DNA of 64,000 bases, taken from Alphaproteobacteria bacterium. Its GTDB lineage: Bacteria; Pseudomonadota; Alphaproteobacteria; Ferrovibrionales; Ferrovibrionaceae. Shown in pieces: positions 26,006-34,065 of this stretch. The notes beneath the pieces were generated by a model. That model was not told where the DNA came from. It searched no databases and was given only the letters and a program-made list of their open reading frames with translations. The stretch covers positions 1 through 64,000 of the forward strand of contig JAGXRD010000080.1 of the NCBI GenBank assembly GCA_018336035.1, written 5' to 3'. The translations under genes and the position numbers were made by a program. How positions within the stretch are numbered: the first letter of the stretch is position 1; each line of letters begins with the position of its first letter.

Positions 26006-27208
26006 ATGACCGAGGCATTCATCTGTGACGCTATTCGTACGCCGGTTGGCCGCTATGGCGGTTCGCTGTCCAGCGTGCGCGCCGACGATCTCGGCGCGGT
26101 GCCGATCAAGGCGCTGATGCAGCGCAATCCTGCCGTCGACTGGGAAGCCGTCGACGACGTCATTTTCGGCTGCGCCAATCAGGCCGGCGAAGACAACCGC
26201 AATGTCGCTCGCATGTCGCTGCTGCTGGCTGGTCTACCCGAGAAGGTATCGGGCGCGACCGTGAACCGCCTCTGTGGTTCGGGCCTGGAAGCTACCGGCG
26301 CTGGCGCGCGCGGCATCAAGACCGGCGAGTTCGACCTCGTGATCACCGGCGGTGTGGAAAGCATGAGCCGCGCGCCTTTCGTGATGGGCAAGGCGGAAAG
26401 TGCTTTCTCGCGGACCGCCGAAATCTACGACACCACCATTGGCTGGCGCTTCGTCAACAAGCTGATGAAGCAGAAGTATGGCGTCGACTCCATGCCGGAG
26501 ACGGCCGAGAATGTCGCAGAGCAGTATCAGATCAGCCGCGCCGACCAGGATGCCTTCGCACTGCGCAGCCAGCAGCGCGCGCTGAATGCGATCAAGCTCG
26601 GCCTGTTCGAAGCCGAGATCACGTCCGTCACCATCCCGAGCCGCAAGGGCGATCCAGTGGTGGTCGACCGCGACGAGCATCCGCGCGAAACCTCGCTGGA
26701 AGCGCTGGCCAAGCTGCCAACGCCGTTCCGCCAGGGTGGCACGGTCACCGCCGGCAATGCCTCGGGTGTGAATGACGGCGCTGCCGCGCTGATCCTCGCC
26801 TCCGAAGCCGCCGCCAGGAAGCATGGCCTGACGCCGCGTGGTCGTGTCATTGCCACCGCCACGGCTGGCGTTGCACCGCGCGTGATGGGTATCGGTCCGG
26901 TGCCGGCCACCGAGAAGGTGCTGGCCAAGGCTGGGCTCTCCATTCGCGACATGGATGTGATCGAATTGAACGAGGCTTTCGCCGCCCAGGGTCTTGCTGT
27001 GCTGCGCCAGCTCAACGTGCCGGACGACGCCACCTACGTGAACCCGAATGGCGGCGCCATCGCCATCGGTCATCCGCTTGGCATGAGCGGCGCCCGCCTC
27101 GTCACCACCGCGCTGAACCAGCTCGAACGTACCGGCGGCCGTTACGCGCTCTGCACGATGTGCATCGGCGTCGGCCAGGGCATCGCCATGGTGATCGAAC
27201 GCGTCTGA
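26006..27208 (+). CDS. pcaF: 3-oxoadipyl-CoA thiolase / acetyl-CoA acyltransferase
   Basis: A 400-residue thiolase. The start FICDAIRTPVGRYGGSLSSVRADDLGAVP is the PcaF pattern, which points to cleavage of 3-oxoadipyl-CoA to succinyl-CoA and acetyl-CoA at the end of the beta-ketoadipate pathway. Catalytic residues are Cys in NRLCGSGLEA near 90, His in GHPLGMSGAR near 356, and Cys in CTMCIGVGQG near 386. No other aromatic-degradation gene lies nearby, so a general acyl-CoA thiolase role is possible. It is followed by an intrinsic terminator. Confidence 0.88.
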   Translation: MTEAFICDAIRTPVGRYGGSLSSVRADDLGAVPIKALMQRNPAVDWEAVDDVIFGCANQAGEDNRNVARMSLLLAGLPEKVSGATVNRLCGSGLEATGAGARGIKTGEFDLVITGGVESMSRAPFVMGKAESAFSRTAEIYDTTIGWRFVNKLMKQKYGVDSMPETAENVAEQYQISRADQDAFALRSQQRALNAIKLGLFEAEITSVTIPSRKGDPVVVDRDEHPRETSLEALAKLPTPFRQGGTVTAGNASGVNDGAAALILASEAAARKHGLTPRGRVIATATAGVAPRVMGIGPVPATEKVLAKAGLSIRDMDVIELNEAFAAQGLAVLRQLNVPDDATYVNPNGGAIAIGHPLGMSGARLVTTALNQLERTGGRYALCTMCIGVGQGIAMVIERV

Positions 27209-27230
27209 CGCCATCGCATCCAAATGAAAA

Positions 27231-27257
27231 GGGCCGCTCAAAAGCGGCCCTTTTTTT
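27231..27257 (+). terminator. Intrinsic terminator after pcaF
   Basis: GGGCCGCT (27231-27238) and AGCGGCCC (27243-27250) form a perfect 8-bp stem with a CAAA loop, followed by seven T residues. On the opposite strand four T residues follow the stem, so it may also stop the convergent chemoreceptor transcript ending at 27264. Confidence 0.92.
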
Positions 27258-27263
27258 ATTGGC

Positions 27264-29192
27264 TCAGGTTGTCTTGTAGCCGATGCGGAAGCCACCCCAG
27301 TGGCGGCCCTGCACGGTGATCGGCGCCGACATGTCCTTCATCAGGATGAAGACGCCGCCGCCCATGTCGCGGCGATAGCATTGCAGCAGATACGGTTTGA
27401 CGTTCCGGCCGCAGGCCAGGCCGACCGGATCGTTGAACAGGCGGCGGTTGCGCGAATTGGCCGTGTTCCAGACCGGATCGCTGCCCTGCGGCTGGCAGTA
27501 TTTCAGGTTATGGGTCGGAATCAGGCCGTTGCGGTCGATGGCAACGCAGAAGGCGATGTTGGGATTGGACCCCAGCAGCGGCTCCTGCACCTTGGGCAGG
27601 AACTCGTCAGTGAACTTGACGTAGCGCGTCATATACTGCTGCGGATTGGTGCCCTTGATCGGCGCGTAGTTTTCGTCGAACAGGTCTTCCAGGCTGAGCT
27701 GACCGCGCCGCACGGCATCTTCGAAACCTTCGCTGATCCGCGCCGCGGCATCCTTGGCGGCAATCAGGAAGGGCCGGTCTTCCGTGGTGGTGACGAAGGC
27801 GATCTGGGTCGCAAGATTGGCGACCTGCTGGTCAATATCCTGGATCGCCTTGCCGGTGCGCTGCACGACCGACAAATAGCCGCGCGTGGCGGCGTTGATC
27901 TCGCTGATCGAGCCGGTAACGGCATTGACGCGACCGGACTGGTCGGTGCTGGCCTGCTCGATTTCGTCAAGCTGCTGGCCCATCGAGTCAATCGCCTCGA
28001 CGATACCGTTCAGCACCTTGCCGGTTTCGCTCACCAGCGTCACACCGGATTTCACCTTGTCGTCCGACTGCTTGATGATCGCGCCGATATCCTTGGAGGC
28101 ATTGGCCGAACGCTGCGCCAGCGCGCGCACTTCCTGCGCCACGACGGCGAAGCCCTTGCCGGCCTCGCCCGCACGCGCGGCCTCCACGCTCGCATTCAGC
28201 GCCAGCAGGTTGGTCTGGAAGGCGATCTCGTTGATCAGCGAGGTGATCTCTGAGATGCGCTGCGACATCTCGGCCATCTCATTCATCGCATCGACCGAGC
28301 GGCGCACCACCGTCACGCCATTCTGCGCCGCGGCGCGGGCCTGCTCGGCGCGCTGGCTGGCACGCTTGGCCGCGGCTTCGTTGGCGCGAGCAGCTTCGCT
28401 GAGCGAGGCCGCATCGGCCGCCGTGCGGTCGAGGCTGTCGGACTGTGCTTCGGCGCTTTCCGCCAGGCCTTTCGCTTCGCGATTGAGTTCGACCGAGGCG
28501 CTGGAGATCGAGTTCGCTGCCTGTACGATGGTCCCGATCACGCCGCCAAGACGTTCTGCCGCCTGGATCGCGCCATCACGGATCACGGCGAAATCGCCGC
28601 CATAGCTGTTATCGACGCCGGTCGAAAGGTCGCCTTCCGCCATGCGCGCGAACAGCGCCTTGAGGTCGCCCACAACACCATCGAGCGTTTCTGCCATTTG
28701 GTTGAAGCGCTCGGCCAGGTCATGCGCCTGCGCCTCGCCCTCATGCGCGGCAACGCGCCGGCTCAGCACGCCACTGTCGATATCGCCGCAGAGTGCCGCA
28801 ATCTCGCTGATGACGGCGCTATCGGATTTCTGCAGATGATCCAGTTCGGCCTGCAGTTCGGCCACCTGGCGTTCCAGGGATTCACGGCGGGTGGTTTCGT
28901 CGTACCAGCGACGCGCCATGACCTGAAGCGGTTCGCGCAGATCTGTGGGCGCATTGCCCACCTGCCCGACGCCTGCCGGCCAGTTGCGCAGCATCTCGGC
29001 CACGGCCGATCCACCGCTCCCCAACGACAGAATCATCGCACAGCCAATGACAACGGCGATCAGGCTCACGATCAGCGGCAGCATCATGCCGCCGGTGGTT
29101 TGACTCGCACCCCAGACCCAACCGCCCGCAATAACGATCAGACTGCCAATTGCCACACCAACGCGCAGTCCCGTGGGCAGACTAGACAACAT
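27264..29192 (-). CDS. Methyl-accepting chemotaxis protein with C-terminal sensory domain
   Basis: A 642-residue chemoreceptor. Two transmembrane helices (about residues 8-28 and 36-56) are joined by only a short periplasmic loop, so there is no periplasmic sensor. A HAMP-like and coiled-coil region precedes the signalling domain with the hairpin tip [22 protein letters not shown] near residue 330. After it comes a C-terminal domain of about 170 residues (from YVKFTDEFLPKV to GRHWGGFRIGY), a known alphaproteobacterial pattern probably sensing cytosolic signals. GGAGG lies before the ATG at 29192; the frame also opens at a TTG (29231). Confidence 0.9.
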   Translation of the reverse strand: MLSSLPTGLRVGVAIGSLIVIAGGWVWGASQTTGGMMLPLIVSLIAVVIGCAMILSLGSGGSAVAEMLRNWPAGVGQVGNAPTDLREPLQVMARRWYDETTRRESLERQVAELQAELDHLQKSDSAVISEIAALCGDIDSGVLSRRVAAHEGEAQAHDLAERFNQMAETLDGVVGDLKALFARMAEGDLSTGVDNSYGGDFAVIRDGAIQAAERLGGVIGTIVQAANSISSASVELNREAKGLAESAEAQSDSLDRTAADAASLSEAARANEAAAKRASQRAEQARAAAQNGVTVVRRSVDAMNEMAEMSQRISEITSLINEIAFQTNLLALNASVEAARAGEAGKGFAVVAQEVRALAQRSANASKDIGAIIKQSDDKVKSGVTLVSETGKVLNGIVEAIDSMGQQLDEIEQASTDQSGRVNAVTGSISEINAATRGYLSVVQRTGKAIQDIDQQVANLATQIAFVTTTEDRPFLIAAKDAAARISEGFEDAVRRGQLSLEDLFDENYAPIKGTNPQQYMTRYVKFTDEFLPKVQEPLLGSNPNIAFCVAIDRNGLIPTHNLKYCQPQGSDPVWNTANSRNRRLFNDPVGLACGRNVKPYLLQCYRRDMGGGVFILMKDMSAPITVQGRHWGGFRIGYKTT

Positions 29193-29221
29193 GCTCAACT
29201 CCTCCCGCGTCGGACTGTATT

Positions 29222-29251
29222 CCGGATCCAAAGTTCCTATTCGATCCGGAC
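29222..29251. repeat. Inverted repeat upstream of the chemoreceptor
   Basis: TCCGGATC (29222-29229) and GATCCGGA (29244-29251) are perfect reverse complements with a 14-base spacer, 30 to 59 bases before the chemoreceptor ATG. It is either an operator or a leader hairpin. Confidence 0.45.
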
Positions 29252-29389
29252 GTCCGCTCTGTCCTGTTTTTATGACAGTGTAGCGTAATGAATACCCGGT
29301 TGGGCAGAATAAGCCGGCCGTCTAAGCCCTTGGTCCCATCCGACTTTAGTCGAAAATATATACCTTCCTCGCCGCCCGGTTGCGGATAA

Positions 29390-29407
29390 GTTTCATCCTC
29401 CCGTCAC
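29390..29407 (+). promoter_or_regulatory. Candidate Pho box upstream of phoX
   Basis: GTTTCAT-CCTC-CCGTCAC matches the PhoB consensus (CTGTCAT, four bases, CTGTCAC) at five and six of seven positions with correct 11-base periodicity. It lies 72 bases before the phoX ATG. Phosphate-starvation control of phoX by PhoBR is well known in other bacteria; its operation here is inference. Confidence 0.5.
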
Positions 29408-29478
29408 ATGGACGCGCTACCCATCATGCTCCCCAGCGCCGCCGAGTCCGGCGGCTTTCAGACTGCCCAGGAGCCCCT

Positions 29479-31500
29479 ATGACCAGCCCCGCCGCCCCGG
29501 TATCCCTCAGCCGCAGTGAGGCCTATGAAGAGTCGCAGAATGTCGGCGTGAATCCGAGCGAGAACGTCGCCATCGCCGAGGTCATCAGCCGCCGTTACGG
29601 CCGGCGCGATGTGCTCAAGGGCCTGCTGGCTGGCACGGCTGTCGCAGGCCTCGGCGGCACCGGCCTCTTCACCATTTTGCCGGCTGGCGATGCGCAGGCA
29701 CAAACCGCATCGCGCTTCACCTTCACCGAAATCAGCCATGGCGCGGATCGCACGCACCATGTCGCACCCGGCTATGACGCCGATATCCTGATTCGCTGGG
29801 GCGATGCGGTGCTGGCGGATGCGCCGGCCTTCGACCCTCAGCGTCAGACCGCCACCGCGCAGCTCAAGCAGTTTGGCTACAACAACGACTTCATCGGCTA
29901 TCTGCCGCTGCCGCTCGGCAGCCAGAGCGCGGATCGCGGCCTGCTTTTCATTAACCATGAATACACAAGCGAAGAAGTGATGTTCCCCGGCATCGGCCGG
30001 CAGGAAGCCAAGGACAAGTTGTTCAAGGATATGACGCGCCCTCTGGTCGAGATCGAGATGGCGGCACATGGCGCCAGCGTCATCGAGGTTCAGAAAGGCG
30101 CCGAGGGCAAATGGGCCGTCGTCAACGGCAGCCGCTATGCGCGCCGGATCGATGCCGGCACCACCCCGATGGAACTGACCGGCCCTGCGGCCGGCCATCC
30201 TCGCATGCGTACCAAGGCCGACCCGACTGGCAGACGCGTGATCGGCATGCTCAACAACTGCGCCGGCGGCGTGACCCCCTGGGGCACGGTGCTGACCGCC
30301 GAAGAAAACTTCCATGGCTACTTCTGGGGCAAGCTGGATGCCGGCCATCCGGAAGAGCGTAATCACAAGCGCTATGAAGTGCCGGGCAACTGGTACAACT
30401 GGGGCCAGCATTTCGAGCGGTTCGATATCGTCAAGGAACCGAACGAGGCCAATCGCTTCGGCTGGCTGGTCGAAATCGACCCTTACGATCCGCAATCCGT
30501 GCCGAAGAAGCGCACCGCGCTCGGGCGCTGCAAACATGAAGGCGCTGCGGTTGTTGTGAATGGCGATGGCCGGGTGGTGCTTTATTCCGGTGACGATGAA
30601 CGGTTTGAATATGTCTACCGCTTCGTCTCCGCCGGCCGCTACAACGCCAGCGACCGCCGTGCAAATTCCAGCCTGCTTGATGAAGGCACGCTGTCGGTGG
30701 CGAAGTACAATGCCGATGGTTCGGTGGACTGGCTGCCGCTGGTCTTCGGCCTGGGCCCGCTCACGGCTGCCAACGGCTTCAACAGCCAGGCCGATGTGCT
30801 GATCGAAACACGTCGCGCCGCAGACCTGCTCGGCGCCACCAAGATGGACCGGCCGGAAGATATCGAAGCCAATCCGGCCACCGGCAAGGTCTATGTCATG
30901 CTGACCAACAACACCCGCCGCAAGGCCGATCAGCTCGACGCGACCAACACCCGCGCCGCCAACGAATGGGGCCAGGTGATCGAGATGATCCCGCCTGGCG
31001 GCGACCATGCGGCGCCCAAGGCCAGCTGGACCCTGCTGGTGCAGGGCGGTAATCCGGCCGACGCCAAAACTGGAGCGAAATTCCATCCCTCCACCAGCAA
31101 GAACGGCTGGTTCTCCTGCCCCGACAATGCCGCCGTCGACCCGCAGGGCCGGCTGTGGATCACCACCGATCAGGGCGAGGCCTGGCAGAAGGCCAGCGGC
31201 ACTGCGGACGGTGTCTGGGCGCTGGAAACCGAGGGTCCCAATCGCGGCCTCGGCAAGATGTTCTTCCGCGTGCCAGTCGGCGCCGAAATGTGCGGCCCGT
31301 GTTTCACCCCAGATGGGCGAACCCTGTTTGTGGCCGTGCAGCACCCCGCCACCGACGGTGGCGAAGGCTTCACCCAGAGTGGCAAGGGCTCGACCTACGA
31401 GGATCCGGCCACGCGCTGGCCGGATTTCCAGCCGGCCATGCCGCCGCGGCCTTCGGTCGTCGTGATCACCAAGCGGGATGGCGGCATCATCGGCAGCTGA
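29479..31500 (+). CDS. phoX: PhoX family alkaline phosphatase
   Basis: A 673-residue Tat-exported phosphatase of the PhoX (DUF839) family, which uses Ca and Fe to release phosphate from organic esters in the periplasm. The N-terminus has 45 or so polar residues, then the twin-arginine motif GRRDVLKG and a hydrophobic stretch ending in AQAQ. Family regions include FINHEYTSEE near residue 157, GGVTPWGTVLTAEENFHGYFWG near 265, and EDIEANPATGKVYVMLTNN near 460. I chose the ATG at 29479 because AGGAG lies five bases before it; the open frame begins at 29380. A candidate Pho box lies upstream. Confidence 0.9.
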   Translation: MTSPAAPVSLSRSEAYEESQNVGVNPSENVAIAEVISRRYGRRDVLKGLLAGTAVAGLGGTGLFTILPAGDAQAQTASRFTFTEISHGADRTHHVAPGYDADILIRWGDAVLADAPAFDPQRQTATAQLKQFGYNNDFIGYLPLPLGSQSADRGLLFINHEYTSEEVMFPGIGRQEAKDKLFKDMTRPLVEIEMAAHGASVIEVQKGAEGKWAVVNGSRYARRIDAGTTPMELTGPAAGHPRMRTKADPTGRRVIGMLNNCAGGVTPWGTVLTAEENFHGYFWGKLDAGHPEERNHKRYEVPGNWYNWGQHFERFDIVKEPNEANRFGWLVEIDPYDPQSVPKKRTALGRCKHEGAAVVVNGDGRVVLYSGDDERFEYVYRFVSAGRYNASDRRANSSLLDEGTLSVAKYNADGSVDWLPLVFGLGPLTAANGFNSQADVLIETRRAADLLGATKMDRPEDIEANPATGKVYVMLTNNTRRKADQLDATNTRAANEWGQVIEMIPPGGDHAAPKASWTLLVQGGNPADAKTGAKFHPSTSKNGWFSCPDNAAVDPQGRLWITTDQGEAWQKASGTADGVWALETEGPNRGLGKMFFRVPVGAEMCGPCFTPDGRTLFVAVQHPATDGGEGFTQSGKGSTYEDPATRWPDFQPAMPPRPSVVVITKRDGGIIGS

Positions 31501-31513
31501 CGCATTTCTGGCA

Positions 31514-31546
31514 CAGCCCGGGCTTACCGCTTTGTAACCCGGGCTG
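31514..31546 (+). terminator. Long hairpin downstream of phoX
   Basis: CAGCCCGGG (31514-31522) pairs with CCCGGGCTG (31538-31546), and TTAC/GTAA extend the stem inward with one bulged base. It starts 13 bases after the phoX stop. There is no U-tract, so termination would be factor-assisted, or the hairpin may protect the 3' end. Confidence 0.5.
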
Positions 31547-31660
31547 ATGCTATACAGTCCCTGCCCCGGCCGATATAACCCGGAATGCCCGCACGACGGG
31601 CATTTGGCCCGCTTCATTCATGTAAGAATGCTGGGGCATTCTGGCGGGGAACGGCTGGGC

Positions 31661-32164
31661 ATGGCCAAGGCCGAAAAAGCAAAATTCATCAAGGCACCGC
31701 AAGAGCTGCGGCTGAAAGCCGTCAATTTCCACACTGGTGTCGATCTGATGCTCACCGATGAGGTGCGCGGCAAGATCGAAGCGGTCATTTCCGAGTCCGC
31801 CGACGTCTTCTCCAAGGATGTGCTCGACAAACTGCGCGAGATGCGCATGCAGGTGAAAGCAGCCGAAGACGATCCGCTGTCACGCATTTTCATCCTGACC
31901 ACGATTGCCGAACTGGCCTTCGACATCAAAGGCATGGGCGGTACCTTCGGCTATCCGCTGCTAAGTCACCTGGCCAAGTCGCTGAAGGATTTCATCGCCG
32001 AACTGGCTTTGCCCAACGAAGCCCAGCTGGAAGTCATCAGCATTCATGTCGATGCCATGTATGTCGTGCTGGCCCAGGGGGTGCGCGGCACCAGCGACAA
32101 GCTGCAGAAGGACCTGCTGGACAACCTCAGTATCGCCGTCAGCAAGGTCCGCGATCCGGTTTAA
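31661..32164 (+). CDS. Hpt-like protein lacking the phosphoacceptor histidine
   Basis: A 167-residue helical protein. The segment LAFDIKGMGGTFGYPLLSHLAKSL (residues 85-108) closely resembles the core of alphaproteobacterial histidine-phosphotransfer (Hpt) proteins, which usually read AHD(I/L)KG-GGTFGYPL. Here the expected phosphoacceptor His is Phe87, so the protein probably cannot carry phosphate and may act as a binding partner, decoy or dimer module. The rest is amphipathic helix. I chose the ATG at 31661 with GGGGA upstream; an ATG at 31628 is also open. The Hpt relationship is from memory of the motif, not alignment. Confidence 0.7.
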   Translation: MAKAEKAKFIKAPQELRLKAVNFHTGVDLMLTDEVRGKIEAVISESADVFSKDVLDKLREMRMQVKAAEDDPLSRIFILTTIAELAFDIKGMGGTFGYPLLSHLAKSLKDFIAELALPNEAQLEVISIHVDAMYVVLAQGVRGTSDKLQKDLLDNLSIAVSKVRDPV

Positions 32165-32220
32165 TGCTGCGGCATTAACCATTTTCCGCCATACTTCGCT
32201 AACGTTTTGCCAGCAGTGTA

Positions 32221-32442
32221 ATGGCCATGAGCAGTTCCGACGCTGAAATCTACCGCACAGCCCGCGACCTGATCGCCGATTACGGCGCCCGGGGTGCAGA
32301 GTCGCATGCGAACCGCCAGCTCACCGAGATGACGCTGGGCAGCAATTTCGTCGGCATGCTGGTCTGGCGCCGCATCCTGCGTGCGATCAAGGGCATGAAC
32401 ACCGCGAGCGCCAGCAGTTCTACTGCCTCGCGCCGCCGCTGA
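32221..32442 (+). CDS. Small DUF6961-like protein
   Basis: A 73-residue cytosolic protein. The pattern DAEIYRTARDLIADYGARGAESHANRQL, followed by a WRRILRAIKGM segment, resembles small alphaproteobacterial proteins that I associate with DUF6961; their function is unknown. Two possible ATGs occur (32221 and 32227), neither with a strong Shine-Dalgarno. The Ser/Thr/Arg-rich last 14 residues look disordered. It lies 57 bases after the Hpt-like gene and could share its transcript. Confidence 0.6.
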   Translation: MAMSSSDAEIYRTARDLIADYGARGAESHANRQLTEMTLGSNFVGMLVWRRILRAIKGMNTASASSSTASRRR

Positions 32443-32460
32443 GCCCGAACTGAATTTTTC

Positions 32461-33444
32461 CTAGTTCTTTTTGTCGTTCAGTACGACAGGCAAACCGCGA
32501 GAGCCTTCGATCAGCGCACCGCGCAGATCGGCATCCGTCAGGTTCGCATACATCAGGTTGCAGTCGCGCAGGTCCGAGCAGATCAGCTTGGCCCCGTGCA
32601 GATTGGCATTTGAGAGATTGGCCTGCCGCAGGTCGGCGCCGTTGAGATTGGCCAGTGCCAGATGGGCGCGTGACAGATACCACCCGGACATGATGGCGCG
32701 GCGGCCCTTCTGGCCGTCGGTATCGATCCAGGTCTGGTGGTCCTGCACCACCTGCTCCAGCACTTCGGGCGGGATGGCCTTCGGCAGCTTCGCGCCGCTG
32801 CCCTGCAGCTGCTGCAGCATCTCGGCGGGGAAATCGGCGAGATTGAAATTGGCATTGTGCAGTTTCGCGGTCTTGAACTGCACGTTGCTGAGCGTCGAAT
32901 ACGAAAAATCCGCGCCTTCAAGATCGGCATTGTCGAGGATGCAGCCATCGAGGATGGCGCCGACAAAGGACGCACCGAGCAGCTTGGCCTGCGTCAGGTT
33001 GGTATTGTGCAAGGTGGTCTCGCTCAGCGACACCACACCGCCCTTGCCATGCGGCGGCACCGGCGGGTCGGTCATCGGGCGCATATCGGCATTCTCGAAC
33101 CGCGTACCCTTGAGGATCGCGCGCGACAGATCGGCGCCCCGCAGGTTGGACCAGACAAAGCGCGCATTGGTGAGATCGGCGCCGGAGAAGTCGCAGCCGG
33201 TCAGTACGGCCTGGCTGAAATCGGTATTGCGCAGGTCGGCGCAGTAAAAGCGGCAGCCGCGGAACACCGTACGCTGCAGGTTCATACCCACCAGCTTGAT
33301 GCCGGTCAGGTCGGCGCCCACGAGCGTGAGTTGCTTGCCGCGCGTCAGCTTGCCGAGGCGACCCGAGAGGAATTCGCCATGCGCCTTGATCTGATCGTAC
33401 AGATCGTCGGGCCAGGGAGCGGTATGGGTGTCGCCGGTCGTCAT
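32461..33444 (-). CDS. Pentapeptide-repeat protein (two repeat blocks)
   Basis: A 327-residue protein built mainly of A(D/N)LXX pentapeptide repeats, which fold into a right-handed quadrilateral beta-helix. A first block (about residues 40-215) is interrupted near 110-130 by a Pro/Gly-rich loop. A helical linker containing WIDTDGQKGRRA (about 240-255) then leads to a second block running to the C-terminus. The same architecture appears in the protein at 59.3-60.5 kb, so they are probably paralogues. There is no signal peptide. The start is ATG 33444; GTG 33456 is also open. Function unknown. Confidence 0.9.
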   Translation of the reverse strand: MTTGDTHTAPWPDDLYDQIKAHGEFLSGRLGKLTRGKQLTLVGADLTGIKLVGMNLQRTVFRGCRFYCADLRNTDFSQAVLTGCDFSGADLTNARFVWSNLRGADLSRAILKGTRFENADMRPMTDPPVPPHGKGGVVSLSETTLHNTNLTQAKLLGASFVGAILDGCILDNADLEGADFSYSTLSNVQFKTAKLHNANFNLADFPAEMLQQLQGSGAKLPKAIPPEVLEQVVQDHQTWIDTDGQKGRRAIMSGWYLSRAHLALANLNGADLRQANLSNANLHGAKLICSDLRDCNLMYANLTDADLRGALIEGSRGLPVVLNDKKN

Positions 33445-33521
33445 GTTTCCATCCACGTACCGGCGGCGGCCGGATTACGAGTCATTAGATGGAATGTACT
33501 TGGGGCAATTTCAAGAAAGTA

Positions 33522-34055
33522 TTAACGGACTGCTGCCGTCTGCTGGGTCCGGTAAGTGGCGCCCAGCCGGGCGTAATGTGCTGCGGTTTCAGTGATATTC
33601 CGCAATTCGTCCGTATCAAGACGGCGCATCAGTTTGGCCGGTCTGCCGGCCCAGAGTTCACCCGCCGCAATCCGCTTGCCCGGCGTCAGCAGGGCGCCGG
33701 CGGCCAGCATGCCCTGGCTCTCGATCACGCAGCCATCCATCACGGTCGCCTGCATGCCAACGAAGCAGTGATCTTCCAGCCGGCAGCCATGAATGAGGGC
33801 CAGGTGCCCGATGGTGACGCCCGAGCCGATCTCGGTGGCGAATTTCGCCCGGGTCACATGCACGACGCTGCCGTCCTGAATGTTGGTGTCACTGCCGATG
33901 CGGATGCTGTTGACATCGCCGCGGATCACCACGCCGAACCAGATCGAGCTGCGCGCGCCGATCTCGGTATCGCCGATCACCGTCGCATTCGGCGCGACAA
34001 AGGCATCCGGCGCGATGGCCGGATGCTTGTCGCCGAATGGCAGGATGAAGCTCAC
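33522..34055 (-). CDS. Gamma-carbonic anhydrase family protein
   Basis: A 177-residue left-handed beta-helix protein with hexapeptide repeats. The three expected zinc-ligand histidines are visible in DGSVVHVT near residue 66 and GHLALIHGC near 83-90, and the cap region LWAGRPAKLMRRL is typical. Members hydrate CO2 or act as acyltransferase-like proteins; biochemical activity is often unproven. It starts 10 bases after argC on the same strand and probably shares its transcript. Confidence 0.9.
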   Translation of the reverse strand: MSFILPFGDKHPAIAPDAFVAPNATVIGDTEIGARSSIWFGVVIRGDVNSIRIGSDTNIQDGSVVHVTRAKFATEIGSGVTIGHLALIHGCRLEDHCFVGMQATVMDGCVIESQGMLAAGALLTPGKRIAAGELWAGRPAKLMRRLDTDELRNITETAAHYARLGATYRTQQTAAVR

Positions 34056-34065
34056 GATCCGCGTC

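Noticed and set aside
29260-29279. CTGTC...GACAG inverted repeat with a perfect CTGTCAT on the minus strand, a possible second Pho box
   Set aside because: Only one heptamer matches; the adjacent heptamer does not, so it is not a tandem PhoB site.
31508-31523. Another TGGCAC plus spaced GC upstream of the Hpt-like gene
   Set aside because: It overlaps the arm of the phoX hairpin, the -12 block is GGGCT, and it is 138 bases from the start codon.
29458-31617. A 719-codon minus-strand open frame opposite phoX
   Set aside because: The composition is typical of antisense frames in GC-rich genomes and phoX on the plus strand has a start site, Tat signal and conserved motifs.
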